DNA of 7,051 nt from Acidobacteriaceae bacterium (GCA_003140785.1 PLKY01000198.1:1932-8982), one strand, 5' to 3'; counted from the first letter of the stretch, positions 1-6,321 are shown. The notes: generated by a model not told the origin, from the letters alone. A program made the numbers and translations.

Positions 1-46
1 CCTTAGAAAAAACTCAATGATTACGCTTCGGATCGAGAGGACGAGG

Positions 47-229
47 ATGAGCATGAAGAGGACTGACTGGATAGTAACGGGCGGGAGCGACGGAGCACTA
101 GGAACCTGCACGCGATGCGGAGAAACCCTGAAGGTCAGCCTGCCCCAGTCAATGAACGTTCTCACGGTCAGCATCAAAGCGTTCGTCAAGGAACATTCCG
201 ATTGCCGGCCCGAAGAGTCGCAAGCATAA
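47..229 (+). CDS. Small hypothetical protein with a CxxC...HxxC putative metal site
   Basis: Function not recognised. The protein has 60 residues from the ATG at 47. An upstream in-frame ATG exists at 17, but it has no clear ribosome binding site, whereas GAGAGG at 35-40 sits 6 nt before the ATG at 47. A further ATG at 53 is also well placed behind GAGG at 43-46, so the start is uncertain by two codons. Counting from 47, Cys21-x2-Cys24-Gly and His50-x2-Cys53 could form a single zinc-binding site; such tiny CxxCG proteins are common in phage and mobile DNA. There is no signal peptide or membrane segment. The gene ends 15 nt before the next plus-strand ATG, so the two may be co-transcribed. Metal binding is inferred from residue spacing only. 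Confidence 0.6.
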   Translation: MSMKRTDWIVTGGSDGALGTCTRCGETLKVSLPQSMNVLTVSIKAFVKEHSDCRPEESQA

Positions 230-244
230 AGAAAGTTGTCAACC

Positions 245-625
245 ATGCCACGATCAGACGTATACGACCCCGACGCATTCGCGTACCGCGTCACCTTTGC
301 TGCTGCCGTCATTGCACGAGGCGGCGAAACCACTCGCCGCTTCGATGCGACAGGAGAAATGAATGACGGTGAAGCTGTCACGGCGGCTCTTGTGCGCCGA
401 GCCAAAGCGAATCCAGGGGGAAATCTCGCTCGCAATCTCTTTCGCTATATCGGCGAGGAGCAGGCGCTCGAGCACTACGAGGAGACGAAGCACCTCACAG
501 TACGCGGACTCACCGAGTACGCTGCCACGCTTCGTGCGGACGCGCAGAAGGCTTCGGATAAACGCCAGGCAGAGCGCGCCGCCGAGCGAAGCCAGAGTGA
601 AGCGTCTACTGCCGCAGTCGCCTAG
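245..625 (+). CDS. Hypothetical protein with Ala/Arg/Glu-rich helical C-terminus
   Basis: Function not recognised. The 126-residue protein starts at ATG 245; a TTG three codons upstream (236) is possible. A purine run AAAGAAAG about 10 nt upstream is a weak ribosome binding site. Residues 1-80 look like a compact soluble domain with alternating acidic and hydrophobic stretches and the segment LFRYIGEEQALEHYEE. From about residue 95 on, the chain is dominated by Ala, Arg, Glu, Lys and Ser, consistent with a long charged helix or disordered tail. There are no membrane segments and no catalytic motif I can name. A 136-codon minus-strand ORF overlaps the same stretch, but its Ser/Arg/Leu-rich product reads like the complement of this one. 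The gene is convergent with the helicase gene at 956. Confidence 0.6.
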   Translation: MPRSDVYDPDAFAYRVTFAAAVIARGGETTRRFDATGEMNDGEAVTAALVRRAKANPGGNLARNLFRYIGEEQALEHYEETKHLTVRGLTEYAATLRADAQKASDKRQAERAAERSQSEASTAAVA

Positions 626-747
626 TGTTGAATGCAAATGAATTCTGCTACCCGCTTCAATCAAATGCTGCCATGGGGTGCAACGTTATGCTGCCACCCA
701 ATGCAATGGAGGCTGCCACGGACAGGCTCAATTTGCAAAGTAGCATC

Positions 748-762
748 CACGCCGAAGGCGTG
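748..762 (+). terminator. Perfect hairpin CACGCC-GAA-GGCGTG, terminator-like
   Basis: A perfect six-base-pair inverted repeat with a GAA loop lies 123 nt after the stop of the 126-residue gene. No run of T follows on either strand, so a classical Rho-independent terminator is not shown; it could equally be part of the structured DNA that continues into repeat A. Confidence 0.3.
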
Positions 763-781
763 CCGCAATGTTATTCAGCGA

Positions 782-870
782 GTAAACGCCGTAGTGCCCG
801 TGATCCTTCAGGAGTCGTGCGAAGAACCCGAAACGTTACCCAGACTCATTTGTAAACACTGGCCGACTTG
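782..870 (+). repeat. Structured repeat, copy A (long-loop version)
   Basis: Left end GTAAACGCCGTAGTG (782-796) matches the left end of copy B, and right end CACTGGCCGACTTG (857-870) matches the right ends of B and C; the middle is longer (about 60 nt between the stem arms). Proposed fold: 783-785 with 868-870, an unpaired 6x6 block (786-791 against 862-867), then 792-796 with 857-861. The inner pair G796-C857 replaces A3827-T3867 of copy B, a compensatory change. The copy lies about 85 nt downstream of the helicase gene end. Ends conserved with a variable middle is the pattern of integron attC sites, but no GTTRRRY core is present at the expected place. Confidence 0.6.
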
Positions 871-938
871 CACTAAGACTTCTCATTACCTATTGATGAC
901 ATCTCCTATCGAAGGCACACCAACTGACGGCACTGTCC

Positions 939-951
939 TCGCCTCAGGCGA
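939..951 (-). terminator. Short hairpin just after the helicase stop codon
   Basis: TCGCC-TCA-GGCGA is a perfect five-base-pair stem with a 3-nt loop, beginning 4 nt beyond the helicase stop codon on the minus strand. It is too short and lacks a following T tract for a confident intrinsic terminator, but its position suits 3'-end protection or termination of the two-gene operon. Confidence 0.3.
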
Positions 952-955
952 ACAC

Positions 956-1987
956 CTAGGATTGCTTGTGGCCCCTGAGTAGCGATTCAGGAACGAACGT
1001 AAGGTTCCCCCTCGCCCTTGAACAAGCAACGTAGAGCTTATTGCGCGTTTTCGCATTGATGTCGCGGAAGCTTCCGCGCTTCCAGGCTTTCACATTGCCT
1101 GAATTCAGGACCACGCATACGTCTTGATATCGGTCAACGCCCTTCGATGCCCCCCAATTTTGAGAGTAGCAGGCGTATTTGTAATGTTCCTGGTAGAAAA
1201 GCTTTACTATCCCCGGATCTTCATAAATGGCAAGCACGGTTGCTGGGTCATCCTCGTACCTGACGACGCTCTCTCGATCATCATGGGCTTCTATAGGGAT
1301 ACCGACCTTCTTAGTGATGAAGTCGCAGACATTCTTGCTGCATCGGTGGCTCTTCTTGAGGCTGTCCGTTTCGACATTTAGCTTGGCCGCTTTGAGCTTG
1401 GCTAGGTAAGCGGTGTAGTCATCATGGAGACCGACGTTCACATTCCCGTCGCGACTCGTGTCAAACGTGTGCTGGAAGAAGTCGCCGACAAATTTGGCGT
1501 TCAGCTTGGCAGCGCTGATGGCCAGCAGGAAATTGAAGTCATGCCCTGCGAAGTCCTGAACTTCGTCGACGAAGAAGGCATCAAAATACTTCTCCATGCG
1601 AGTTATCACAGCGCTCAGGAGGTTGGACTGTTCGATGAACTTGGCGATCCGGTTGTGGTAAAGCCGCCGGCTGGAGGATATGTAATGCCGATCATCTGTC
1701 AATTTAAGCCGAGGAAATGGTGGGGGGAGCTTAAATGTCATACCTTTGGTGTTCTTTTTCGACCGGAGAAACGGTCGGTAGCAGAATCCATGCAGGAACC
1801 CGAAGTAGGTATAAAGCGTGATGTTCGCCGGGAAATAGCCGAACCGCCGGATGATTTTGGTACGTATATTGTCGTGATTCAACTCGGTATACGTGACGAC
1901 AAGGAAGCGTTGCTCCTCATCGAGACTTGCGACAAGGCGGGAGGTCTTGCCGGACCCAGCAACGGCGAGGATTACGCTCTTATCCAT
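956..1987 (-). CDS. gajB-like: Compact UvrD/SF1 helicase, GajB-like subunit of a Gabija-type system
   Basis: A predicted ATP-dependent superfamily 1A helicase of 343 residues. Visible motifs in order: Walker A AVAGSGKT (8-15); motif Ia-like TYTELNHDNIR (33-43); Walker B VDEVQDF (140-146); motif III FVGDFFQHTF (167-176); motif IV-like KKSHRCSKNVCDFI (211-224); motif V-like region (279-294); motif VI LYVACSRARGNLTFV (318-332), with the arginine finger. The protein is short for a UvrD or GajB protein (usually about 500 residues or more): it begins almost at the Walker A strand, so there is no Q-motif, and the accessory 1B/2B domains must be small. The ATG at 1987 is chosen because GAGG lies 7 nt upstream and the stretch before it does not look like helicase. 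It overlaps the nuclease gene by 16 nt, suggesting translational coupling. The OLD-nuclease plus UvrD-helicase pairing is that of Gabija, where GajB works with the GajA complex. The assignment to Gabija rather than a related OLD/helicase pair is inference. Confidence 0.88.
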   Translation of the reverse strand: MDKSVILAVAGSGKTSRLVASLDEEQRFLVVTYTELNHDNIRTKIIRRFGYFPANITLYTYFGFLHGFCYRPFLRSKKNTKGMTFKLPPPFPRLKLTDDRHYISSSRRLYHNRIAKFIEQSNLLSAVITRMEKYFDAFFVDEVQDFAGHDFNFLLAISAAKLNAKFVGDFFQHTFDTSRDGNVNVGLHDDYTAYLAKLKAAKLNVETDSLKKSHRCSKNVCDFITKKVGIPIEAHDDRESVVRYEDDPATVLAIYEDPGIVKLFYQEHYKYACYSQNWGASKGVDRYQDVCVVLNSGNVKAWKRGSFRDINAKTRNKLYVACSRARGNLTFVPESLLRGHKQS

Positions 1988-3540
1988 CCGACCGCCTCTT
2001 GGATGTACTTCGGCGGAACAAGCTCCGCGCCCTTCTTCTCGAGCAGTTGAAACGCGGCATCTGTCTTGTTCTTCAACATGTATCCCTGTACAGTCAGCGT
2101 CTTGCGGGCCGCTAGGAACTGGCCGTCGCAAATGTCCTTATTGTCTTCATACATGCAAACTTCAAAGGTGTGCCGCGCAGGGTTGGCGTCTGCAAAAACC
2201 TTGATAGAAACCGAGGTGAACTCAGCGTAGTTATCGACACAGTTCGTTTGGTAGTCGCGATCGTTGTCACGGATGGCTGCGACTTTGATTCCGAGTAGCT
2301 TGGCGAGTTCGAGATAACGCTTGAAACTCGTCCCGTCCACAGAGATCACATGGACACCATCTGCGTCGGTACAGGCACCAACGGCACTATTCTTGTAGAG
2401 AGCGTCCATCAGAATGAACTCGGCGTCACCCTCGACAAGGATTGCCTTCTTGCACAGCGCAAGCTCCAGAAGATTGTTGTCGGGAGCCTTCATGAAGAAG
2501 TCTGCGGTCTGCTGACTGAGATTCTTCAGGGAGGCCGGTTGGGATGGATTCTCCACACTCAATATCAGAACCTTTTTGAGGTTCAACCTCGTTGCGATAA
2601 AGCTGCTGTGAGTGGCGATGAAGAGCTGCTTTTTCTCCGATGCTCGGATGCGCTCGATTAGCTTGCGCATGTGGACATGGCTCAAATGGTTCTCGGGCTC
2701 TTCGAGTAGAAGGACGTCGAGTGTGCGCTCGCGGTTGCGTAGGGCGAACTCCGTCTTGATAAAGCACTGGCGGCCCCTGCCCTTGCTATCGATCGGAATG
2801 TCGCCCTCCGTGATGATGAGGTCCATTTCGACACTGGCTTTCGGGCTGGTGCGGACATCGAACTTGTAGGTGTCCAATGCTTCATTCATCTCCTTAAATA
2901 CATCGTCCTTAAACTTCGATTTCGCCTTCCGGTACTCGAAGCTGTGAAGGTTGCGCTGGACAACGGTTGCATGATCGGCATACATAGAGCGTGTGTACTC
3001 ACGCGTCGCGTATTCGTTGTTGATCTGGGAACTGTCGATGAGAAGATGCTTGAGAGGCTTCTTATACGGAAAGATATTATCGTCCGTGAAAGTTTGGAAA
3101 TGGACAGAGTAGTACTCGAAGGGAAAGCTATCGTGCTTCTCGGCCAGAATTGCCCGGATTTCATTGCTGTACTCGTCAACGGGCTTGCATACCATCTTTA
3201 TGCCGAAATGGTCAGCGCCCTTGCTGTTATTGCGCCCGTCCAGATCGTGGTGCCAGTCAATCCCGTCGAGGTACACCTCCACCAAGAGCTCGGGCAGATC
3301 CTCAATCTTCCTCTCGCCGTTCAGGAATTCAGCAATACACTCCGCATTGAAAAGAGTCTCGAGCCCCAGCGCTTCCACCTTGTTCCGACTTGCACTAAGA
3401 ACGATGTCCAGAGCCTGCAGAACGGAGGTTTTACCGGCCTCATTGCCGCCAACCAAGATGTTCAGCTCAGGATCACACTCGACTTCAAGCGCCTTGAAAC
3501 GCTTGAAGTTCCTCAACACCAGCCTTTTTATTGTCGCCAC
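1972..3540 (-). CDS. gajA-like: OLD-family ATPase/TOPRIM nuclease, GajA-like subunit of a Gabija-type system
   Basis: A predicted ABC-type ATPase fused to a TOPRIM nuclease (overcoming-lysogeny-defect family). Numbering from the GTG at 3546: Walker A GGNEAGKT (33-40) after the typical N-terminal LVLRNFKRF strand; a signature-like GRGRQ (256-260); Walker B LLLEEPENHLS (279-289); H-loop ATHSSF (311-316); then the TOPRIM part with ILVEGDAE (369-376, metal-binding Glu), VISVDG (400-405) and the DxD motif RDNDRD (426-431). The length of about 522-524 residues is close to GajA. Two GTG starts are possible. The one at 3540 has AAGGAG 5 nt upstream and is preferred; the one at 3546 would overlap that site but has AAAGGG 5 nt upstream. 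In Gabija, GajA is the tetrameric DNA-cutting core inhibited by nucleotides and activated on phage infection. The last 16 nt overlap the helicase gene start. The ATPase and nuclease residues look intact. Confidence 0.92.
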   Translation of the reverse strand: MATIKRLVLRNFKRFKALEVECDPELNILVGGNEAGKTSVLQALDIVLSASRNKVEALGLETLFNAECIAEFLNGERKIEDLPELLVEVYLDGIDWHHDLDGRNNSKGADHFGIKMVCKPVDEYSNEIRAILAEKHDSFPFEYYSVHFQTFTDDNIFPYKKPLKHLLIDSSQINNEYATREYTRSMYADHATVVQRNLHSFEYRKAKSKFKDDVFKEMNEALDTYKFDVRTSPKASVEMDLIITEGDIPIDSKGRGRQCFIKTEFALRNRERTLDVLLLEEPENHLSHVHMRKLIERIRASEKKQLFIATHSSFIATRLNLKKVLILSVENPSQPASLKNLSQQTADFFMKAPDNNLLELALCKKAILVEGDAEFILMDALYKNSAVGACTDADGVHVISVDGTSFKRYLELAKLLGIKVAAIRDNDRDYQTNCVDNYAEFTSVSIKVFADANPARHTFEVCMYEDNKDICDGQFLAARKTLTVQGYMLKNKTDAAFQLLEKKGAELVPPKYIQEAVGWIRA

Positions 3541-3970
3541 CCTCACTCCTTCCCTTTAGAGACTTTCCTCTGCAGCTCTCTGATCCAGACGACTAGCCCG
3601 TCAACTGCCGAGAACAGATGGGATGAGAAGGCCGGCGTCCGGCGGGATGCGTTAATCTCCCAAGTCATCGACGCGCTCGCGGTGCACGAGATAAGGAAAC
3701 CGGCTATGAGGAAGCCTAGCACTCTGGCGTTACGCCGGAATGGAAAACTGCAGGGTGAACAACTAAACGCTCATTGAACGCAGGCTAGGCGTCGCTCTGC
3801 CGAACCGTAGTGGTAAACGCCGCAGTATCCGATTTCCAACCCCAACCCGATTATGTGATCCCGGTATGCTGGCCGACTTATGAGGAGTTATTACGCCGGT
3901 CCTCGTGGAACGCCCTTCGTTCCCCTCCGCTTCCCAGGAGCTTGATGTGATAATCGGTTCAGAGGCGTCT
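3541..3970. other. Intergenic region upstream of the nuclease operon, with two palindromes and repeat B
   Basis: No gene is supported between the nuclease start and the small plus-strand ORF. The minus-strand promoter of the nuclease operon must lie here; TTGACG (minus strand, 3604-3599) is a -35-like hexamer but has no good -10 at the right distance, so I do not call it. Two palindromes could be operators or structured DNA: GCCGG-CGT-CCGGC at 3631-3643 and GGCGT-T-ACGCC at 3726-3736. Repeat copy B occupies 3811-3890. A stretch at 3757-3779 is an inverted near-match to 4208-4230. Confidence 0.45.
3811..3890 (+). repeat. Structured repeat, copy B
   Basis: Aligns without gaps to copy C (6662-6741) at 60 of 80 positions. 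Proposed fold: TAA 3814-3816 with TTA 3878-3880; an unpaired 6x6 block (3817-3822 against 3872-3877); then a nine-base-pair stem 3823-3831 with 3862-3871 containing one bulged base, T3865; and a 30-nt loop whose core ACCCGATTATGTGATCCC is also conserved. Against copy C, pair C3830-G3863 becomes T-A, A3827-T3867 becomes G-C, and wobble T3826-G3868 becomes T-A. The architecture recalls an integron attC site, but the GTTRRRY/RYYYAAC boxes are missing. It lies about 270 nt upstream of the nuclease gene and just before the 78-residue ORF. Confidence 0.75.
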
Positions 3971-4207
3971 ATGATCCACTCACAAGAAGAGCTAGATGGA
4001 CTTTGGCAGAAGCTGAAGAACCAACCTGTAAGCGATTACGCTTCAGAAAGAATCACTGAGGACTCGGACTTGGTTCAGGGACTGGAAATCGACGTTCTTG
4101 AACCGGCCGAAATGGGCAAGAGTAAGGTCATACCTTATACCCGGAGACGGGAGAACCCCCATGCGGAATGGGATCCGTGGGAACAAGGTTCTAGTGCATC
4201 CGTTTAA
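3971..4207 (+). CDS. Small acidic hypothetical protein
   Basis: Function not recognised. The chosen ATG at 3971 has AGAGG (3961-3965) 5 nt upstream and gives 78 residues. A GTG at 3947 with GGAG 6 nt upstream gives 86 residues and is almost as good; a GTG at 3905 would give 100 residues but has its nearest GAGGAG too far away. The product is soluble and acidic, beginning MIHSQEELDGLWQKL, rich in Glu/Asp to about residue 60, with a basic RRR patch and an aromatic, negatively charged tail (WDPWEQ). No catalytic or DNA-binding motif stands out. It stands alone on the plus strand between repeat B and a short gene-free stretch. Its stop is followed directly by GTGTTCAATGC, resembling the sequence after the stop at 625. 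Confidence 0.55.
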   Translation: MIHSQEELDGLWQKLKNQPVSDYASERITEDSDLVQGLEIDVLEPAEMGKSKVIPYTRRRENPHAEWDPWEQGSSASV

Positions 4208-4502
4208 GTGTTCAATGCGGTTAGGCTGTTAGATGCGTGTTGAACCGGACGATAGCGATTGTTGTCGCGAAAGTAGCTCCAGAGATTGCGCGAGTTTTTC
4301 TGACGGCGTGGCCACGTCGCTCCCTTAGCTTTTTCCGCTGCACTGAAATTATCTTTTCATGTTGTACGTTTTTTATCTTATTGTTTCGAGACGAGAGGCG
4401 CTGGAGGCTGCTTAGATCACGGATTGCCGACGGTCTACAGGTAGGCATGACTTCCCACAAGCCGACCATCGGTATCTAATGAGGCCTTTCCCCGTGAGCG
4501 GA
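4208..4502. other. Gene-free stretch with an AT-rich patch
   Basis: These 295 nt lie between the small plus-strand ORF and the end of the convergent DUF3800 gene. The left end has GTTCAATGCG and CGTGTTGAAC (4211-4220 and 4236-4245) as an imperfect inverted repeat enclosing GTTAGGC and GTTAGAT, both of which fit the integron core GTTRRRY, but no matching RYYYAAC arm is found, so no attC site is called. Positions 4343-4388 are conspicuously A/T-rich with runs of T compared with the surroundings. An 80-codon plus-strand ORF from 4237 has no ribosome binding site and reads as chance. Confidence 0.35.
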
Positions 4503-5507
4503 CTAGGCATCGGGATCACTAGCCTCAGCGCGAAGGCGCTCAGCACGCTCGATGTACTCCGACGGATCGAGGATGCCGACATGGTTACGGGGGTCGTCCG
4601 TGTGGAGACTCCGTTCATCGACAGCCACACCGTACATCTCGGCTCCGTCCTGGCACACGATGCGGGTGCGGAGTTTGGCATATGCTGCCTCTGCCCCATC
4701 GAACCGGCTGTAGCGGCAGATTGTGTGAGCGCAGATGTCCGCTATCTGAAGGCCGGTATGCTCGTGCGATCTGAAGAAGCCGGTGTTGTCGTGCAAAAGC
4801 GGTCGCAAGTCCAGTAGTCCAGGGCGTACCGTGTGCGTTTCCGTGAAGGGATGTTTGCGCGGCCTCCATGTGTTCGGAATCATCGTGGGAGGCATCGACG
4901 ACCCGCCGATAGAGTTGCGCAGCCACTCACGCCAGAAGTTAAGGTGCTGTTCGCGATGAATGAAGCTCCGGTCGATAAAGATGTGCATCGACTGATAGTC
5001 GTCATCGTGTTCCGGGTCTGAGTAGTGGACAAGGGTCTGCTGGAGCGAGTGGAAGATGGTATGCACGAGTCCCACCATCCAGAACAGGTTCTCGGCACTA
5101 CGTTGCTTCATCCAGCCAGCTTGCTGTCGGTAGAACTCAGTCAACCATGCGTTATCGTGTTCGGCTGCAATCTCCGCTGAGCGTTCGGTCATTACCCATG
5201 CTTGGCGTCTCAGCTCTTCGATGTGCTCACGTTTCGTTTTGGTCGTATCGAGTCCCACGACCGTCAGCAAAATGTCCCGACCTCGCGTACTCAGTACCTG
5301 GTCTGCGAACATCTCCAGTTGTGCGTCTGAGAGTTCAGAGCCTTTTATCTCGCGCTTGCTGTCTCCGGCAATGATGCGCCGCCATTGAGCAAAGCGGGAG
5401 AACAGCGCATCGCTGTCGCGGTCGGCGATGGTGACCCCGCAGAAGAGGGAGAAGTCTGGTTCCTTGCCCCAGGAGAAGCCGCCGGATTCGTCTATGTAGA
5501 TTTTCAT
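4503..5507 (-). CDS. DUF3800 domain protein (putative RNase H-like fold)
   Basis: A 334-residue protein opening with the family hallmark YIDESG (residues 4-9) and ending its core with TGLQIADICAHTICRY (251-266), the conserved GLQ(L/I)AD motif of DUF3800. In between are IKGSEL (54-59) and HIFIDRSF (175-182). Asp6/Glu7, Asp179 and Asp257 are placed as an acidic set would be in an RNase H-like fold; DUF3800 proteins have been linked to that fold, but their activity is unproven. The start ATG at 5507 is fixed by the family motif beginning at residue 4, although no good ribosome binding site precedes it. There is no membrane segment. The gene is divergent from the proteasome-like gene at 5659 with 151 nt between them. 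DUF3800 genes are frequent in defence islands and mobile DNA, in line with this context. The family call is firm; the biochemical role is not known. Confidence 0.87.
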   Translation of the reverse strand: MKIYIDESGGFSWGKEPDFSLFCGVTIADRDSDALFSRFAQWRRIIAGDSKREIKGSELSDAQLEMFADQVLSTRGRDILLTVVGLDTTKTKREHIEELRRQAWVMTERSAEIAAEHDNAWLTEFYRQQAGWMKQRSAENLFWMVGLVHTIFHSLQQTLVHYSDPEHDDDYQSMHIFIDRSFIHREQHLNFWREWLRNSIGGSSMPPTMIPNTWRPRKHPFTETHTVRPGLLDLRPLLHDNTGFFRSHEHTGLQIADICAHTICRYSRFDGAEAAYAKLRTRIVCQDGAEMYGVAVDERSLHTDDPRNHVGILDPSEYIERAERLRAEASDPDA

Positions 5508-5586
5508 GCGGTCGTCTGTCCAGCGTCTGTACTATGTATTGTCTTCGATCTGCATCGGTCCGCGCTCGTTGCGAATCCCCGTTTTT

Positions 5587-5616
5587 TTGACCGGGAGCTG
5601 ACAGAAGCGATACAAG
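5587..5616 (+). promoter_or_regulatory. Candidate sigma70-type promoter for the Ntn-hydrolase gene
   Basis: TTGACC at 5587-5592 (one mismatch to the -35 consensus) and TACAAG at 5611-5616 (four of six to the -10 consensus) are separated by 18 nt and lie about 43 nt before the ATG at 5659. They are in the divergent intergenic stretch between the DUF3800 gene and the proteasome-like gene. The preceding run of seven T (5582-5588) is flanked by CCCG and CGGG. Confidence 0.35.
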
Positions 5617-5658
5617 TCGTGGCATAAGGAAGGTAGTCTTGAAAGCGGAGAGCCGCCG

Positions 5659-6321
5659 ATGACCTTACAGATTGGAATGCTGGGGCTGGACGGAGCGATC
5701 CTCGCTGGTGACACCAGAGTCAATGTGGCGACGCTTTCCAGCGCGGATGCTCCGTGGATGAGCTACGAAGGGCAGAAGATACACATAAGCAAAAGTGGTC
5801 GCATAGCGGTAAGTTGCGCTCACGATCTTCAAAGTGGAAGGCGCGTTGCCGAAGCGATCTTTGCCAAGATGTCGCGTGGTGACTACCCGAGCTGCGAATG
5901 CGAAATAGCAGAGGTTGGCGCTGCAGCTGCATTAGGCAGAGACATTCAGTGCGTGGTGGCCTTCGCAGACCCGTTACCGAGCCTTTACATCTACACCCAT
6001 GCCAAGGTGGGCGATTCGCAACTCAATGACTGCCAGCGAATCATCAGTTGCGTACCATCAGGCGATGCTCGGAACCCAGCCGCCTTCTGGGGAATGAGTT
6101 ACTACAAGCAACTGCCGATTGAGCAACTGAAACGCTTAGCGGCTTGCATGGTGGTAGCGGGAGGCAAGTTGAATAGCGCCATAGTTGGCGGTTTCGAGAT
6201 GGTGCTTTGCACCAAGAACGGCTGTGTGCGGGTAGATGAAGCATCGACAAAGGAACTGGAGAGGCAGGCTCACGCGAAGCTGCAAACCATCGGCGAGCTG
6301 ATAATGAGTGAGCACCCGTAG
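5659..6321 (+). CDS. Proteasome-like Ntn-hydrolase with N-terminal threonine
   Basis: A 220-residue protein resembling proteasome beta/HslV/Anbu-type Ntn-hydrolases. After Met removal the first residue would be Thr (Thr2 here), followed by a strand and the DGAILAGDTR segment (11-20), in which Asp18 and Arg20 fall where catalytic Asp17 and Arg19 lie in proteasome beta subunits. Lys40 in GQKIHISKSGRIAV (38-51) is the best match for Lys33. IVGGFEMVLCTKNG (175-188) matches the C-terminal VGG...DG strands of the fold. The start is supported by GGAG at 5647-5650, 8 nt upstream. The length suits the family (about 180-240). No unfoldase gene is next to it. An orphan 98-residue gene follows after 20 nt, probably co-transcribed. 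Fold assignment is likely; threonine-protease activity is inference, and the protein may instead process itself or a dedicated substrate. Confidence 0.72.
   Translation: MTLQIGMLGLDGAILAGDTRVNVATLSSADAPWMSYEGQKIHISKSGRIAVSCAHDLQSGRRVAEAIFAKMSRGDYPSCECEIAEVGAAAALGRDIQCVVAFADPLPSLYIYTHAKVGDSQLNDCQRIISCVPSGDARNPAAFWGMSYYKQLPIEQLKRLAACMVVAGGKLNSAIVGGFEMVLCTKNGCVRVDEASTKELERQAHAKLQTIGELIMSEHP

Larger units (their letters stand above)
626..955. other. Hairpin-dense gene-free stretch between convergent genes
   Basis: No credible gene is seen in these 330 nt. The region separates the plus-strand gene ending at 625 from the minus-strand helicase gene ending at 956. It holds four fold-back structures in a row: a nested imperfect one at 671-709 (CCAT/ATGG outside, GGGTG/CACCC inside), a perfect 6-bp stem with GAA loop at 748-762, the repeat element A at 782-870, and a perfect 5-bp stem with 3-nt loop at 939-951. 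The heptamer GCTGCCA occurs three times between 667 and 718 at about 22-nt spacing. Two overlapping short plus-strand ORFs (from 625 and 632) have no family resemblance or ribosome binding site and are probably chance. Confidence 0.55.

Noticed and set aside
254..664. Minus-strand ORF of 136 codons opposite the second gene
   Set aside because: The plus-strand product has a more protein-like sequence, while the minus product is rich in Ser/Arg/Leu as expected for the complement of an Ala/Arg/Glu-rich gene.
1424..2050. Long plus-strand ORF of 208 codons opposite the helicase gene
   Set aside because: It is antisense to a helicase with all SF1 motifs in order; its product matches no family and has no supporting start signal.
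1988..2131. N-terminal extension of the helicase ORF upstream of the ATG at 1987
   Set aside because: It would overlap the nuclease gene by 160 nt; its Arg/Gly/Glu-rich sequence does not look like a helicase Q-motif region, and the ATG at 1987 has a good ribosome binding site.
3599..3604. TTGACG on the minus strand as the -35 box of the nuclease operon
   Set aside because: At the expected distance the -10 position reads AGAGAG, so a sigma70 promoter cannot be supported here.
2944..3777. Plus-strand ORF of 277 codons opposite the nuclease gene start and upstream region
   Set aside because: Mostly antisense to the OLD ATPase domain coding region, with composition typical of a shadow frame.
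4201..4245. Classical integron attC site after the small acidic ORF (GTTAGGC and GTTAGAT cores)
   Set aside because: Two GTTRRRY matches and a short inverted repeat are present, but no complementary RYYYAAC arm at the right distance could be found.
4237..4479. Plus-strand 80-codon ORF with a hydrophobic stretch
   Set aside because: No ribosome binding site, odd Arg/Phe/Cys composition, and it runs over the AT-rich intergenic patch and up to the convergent gene end.
4455..4485. Possible fourth repeat copy (GCCGACC... TAATGAGG)
   Set aside because: Only short blocks match the right end of copies B and C, an insertion separates them, and no left end with AAACGC is found.
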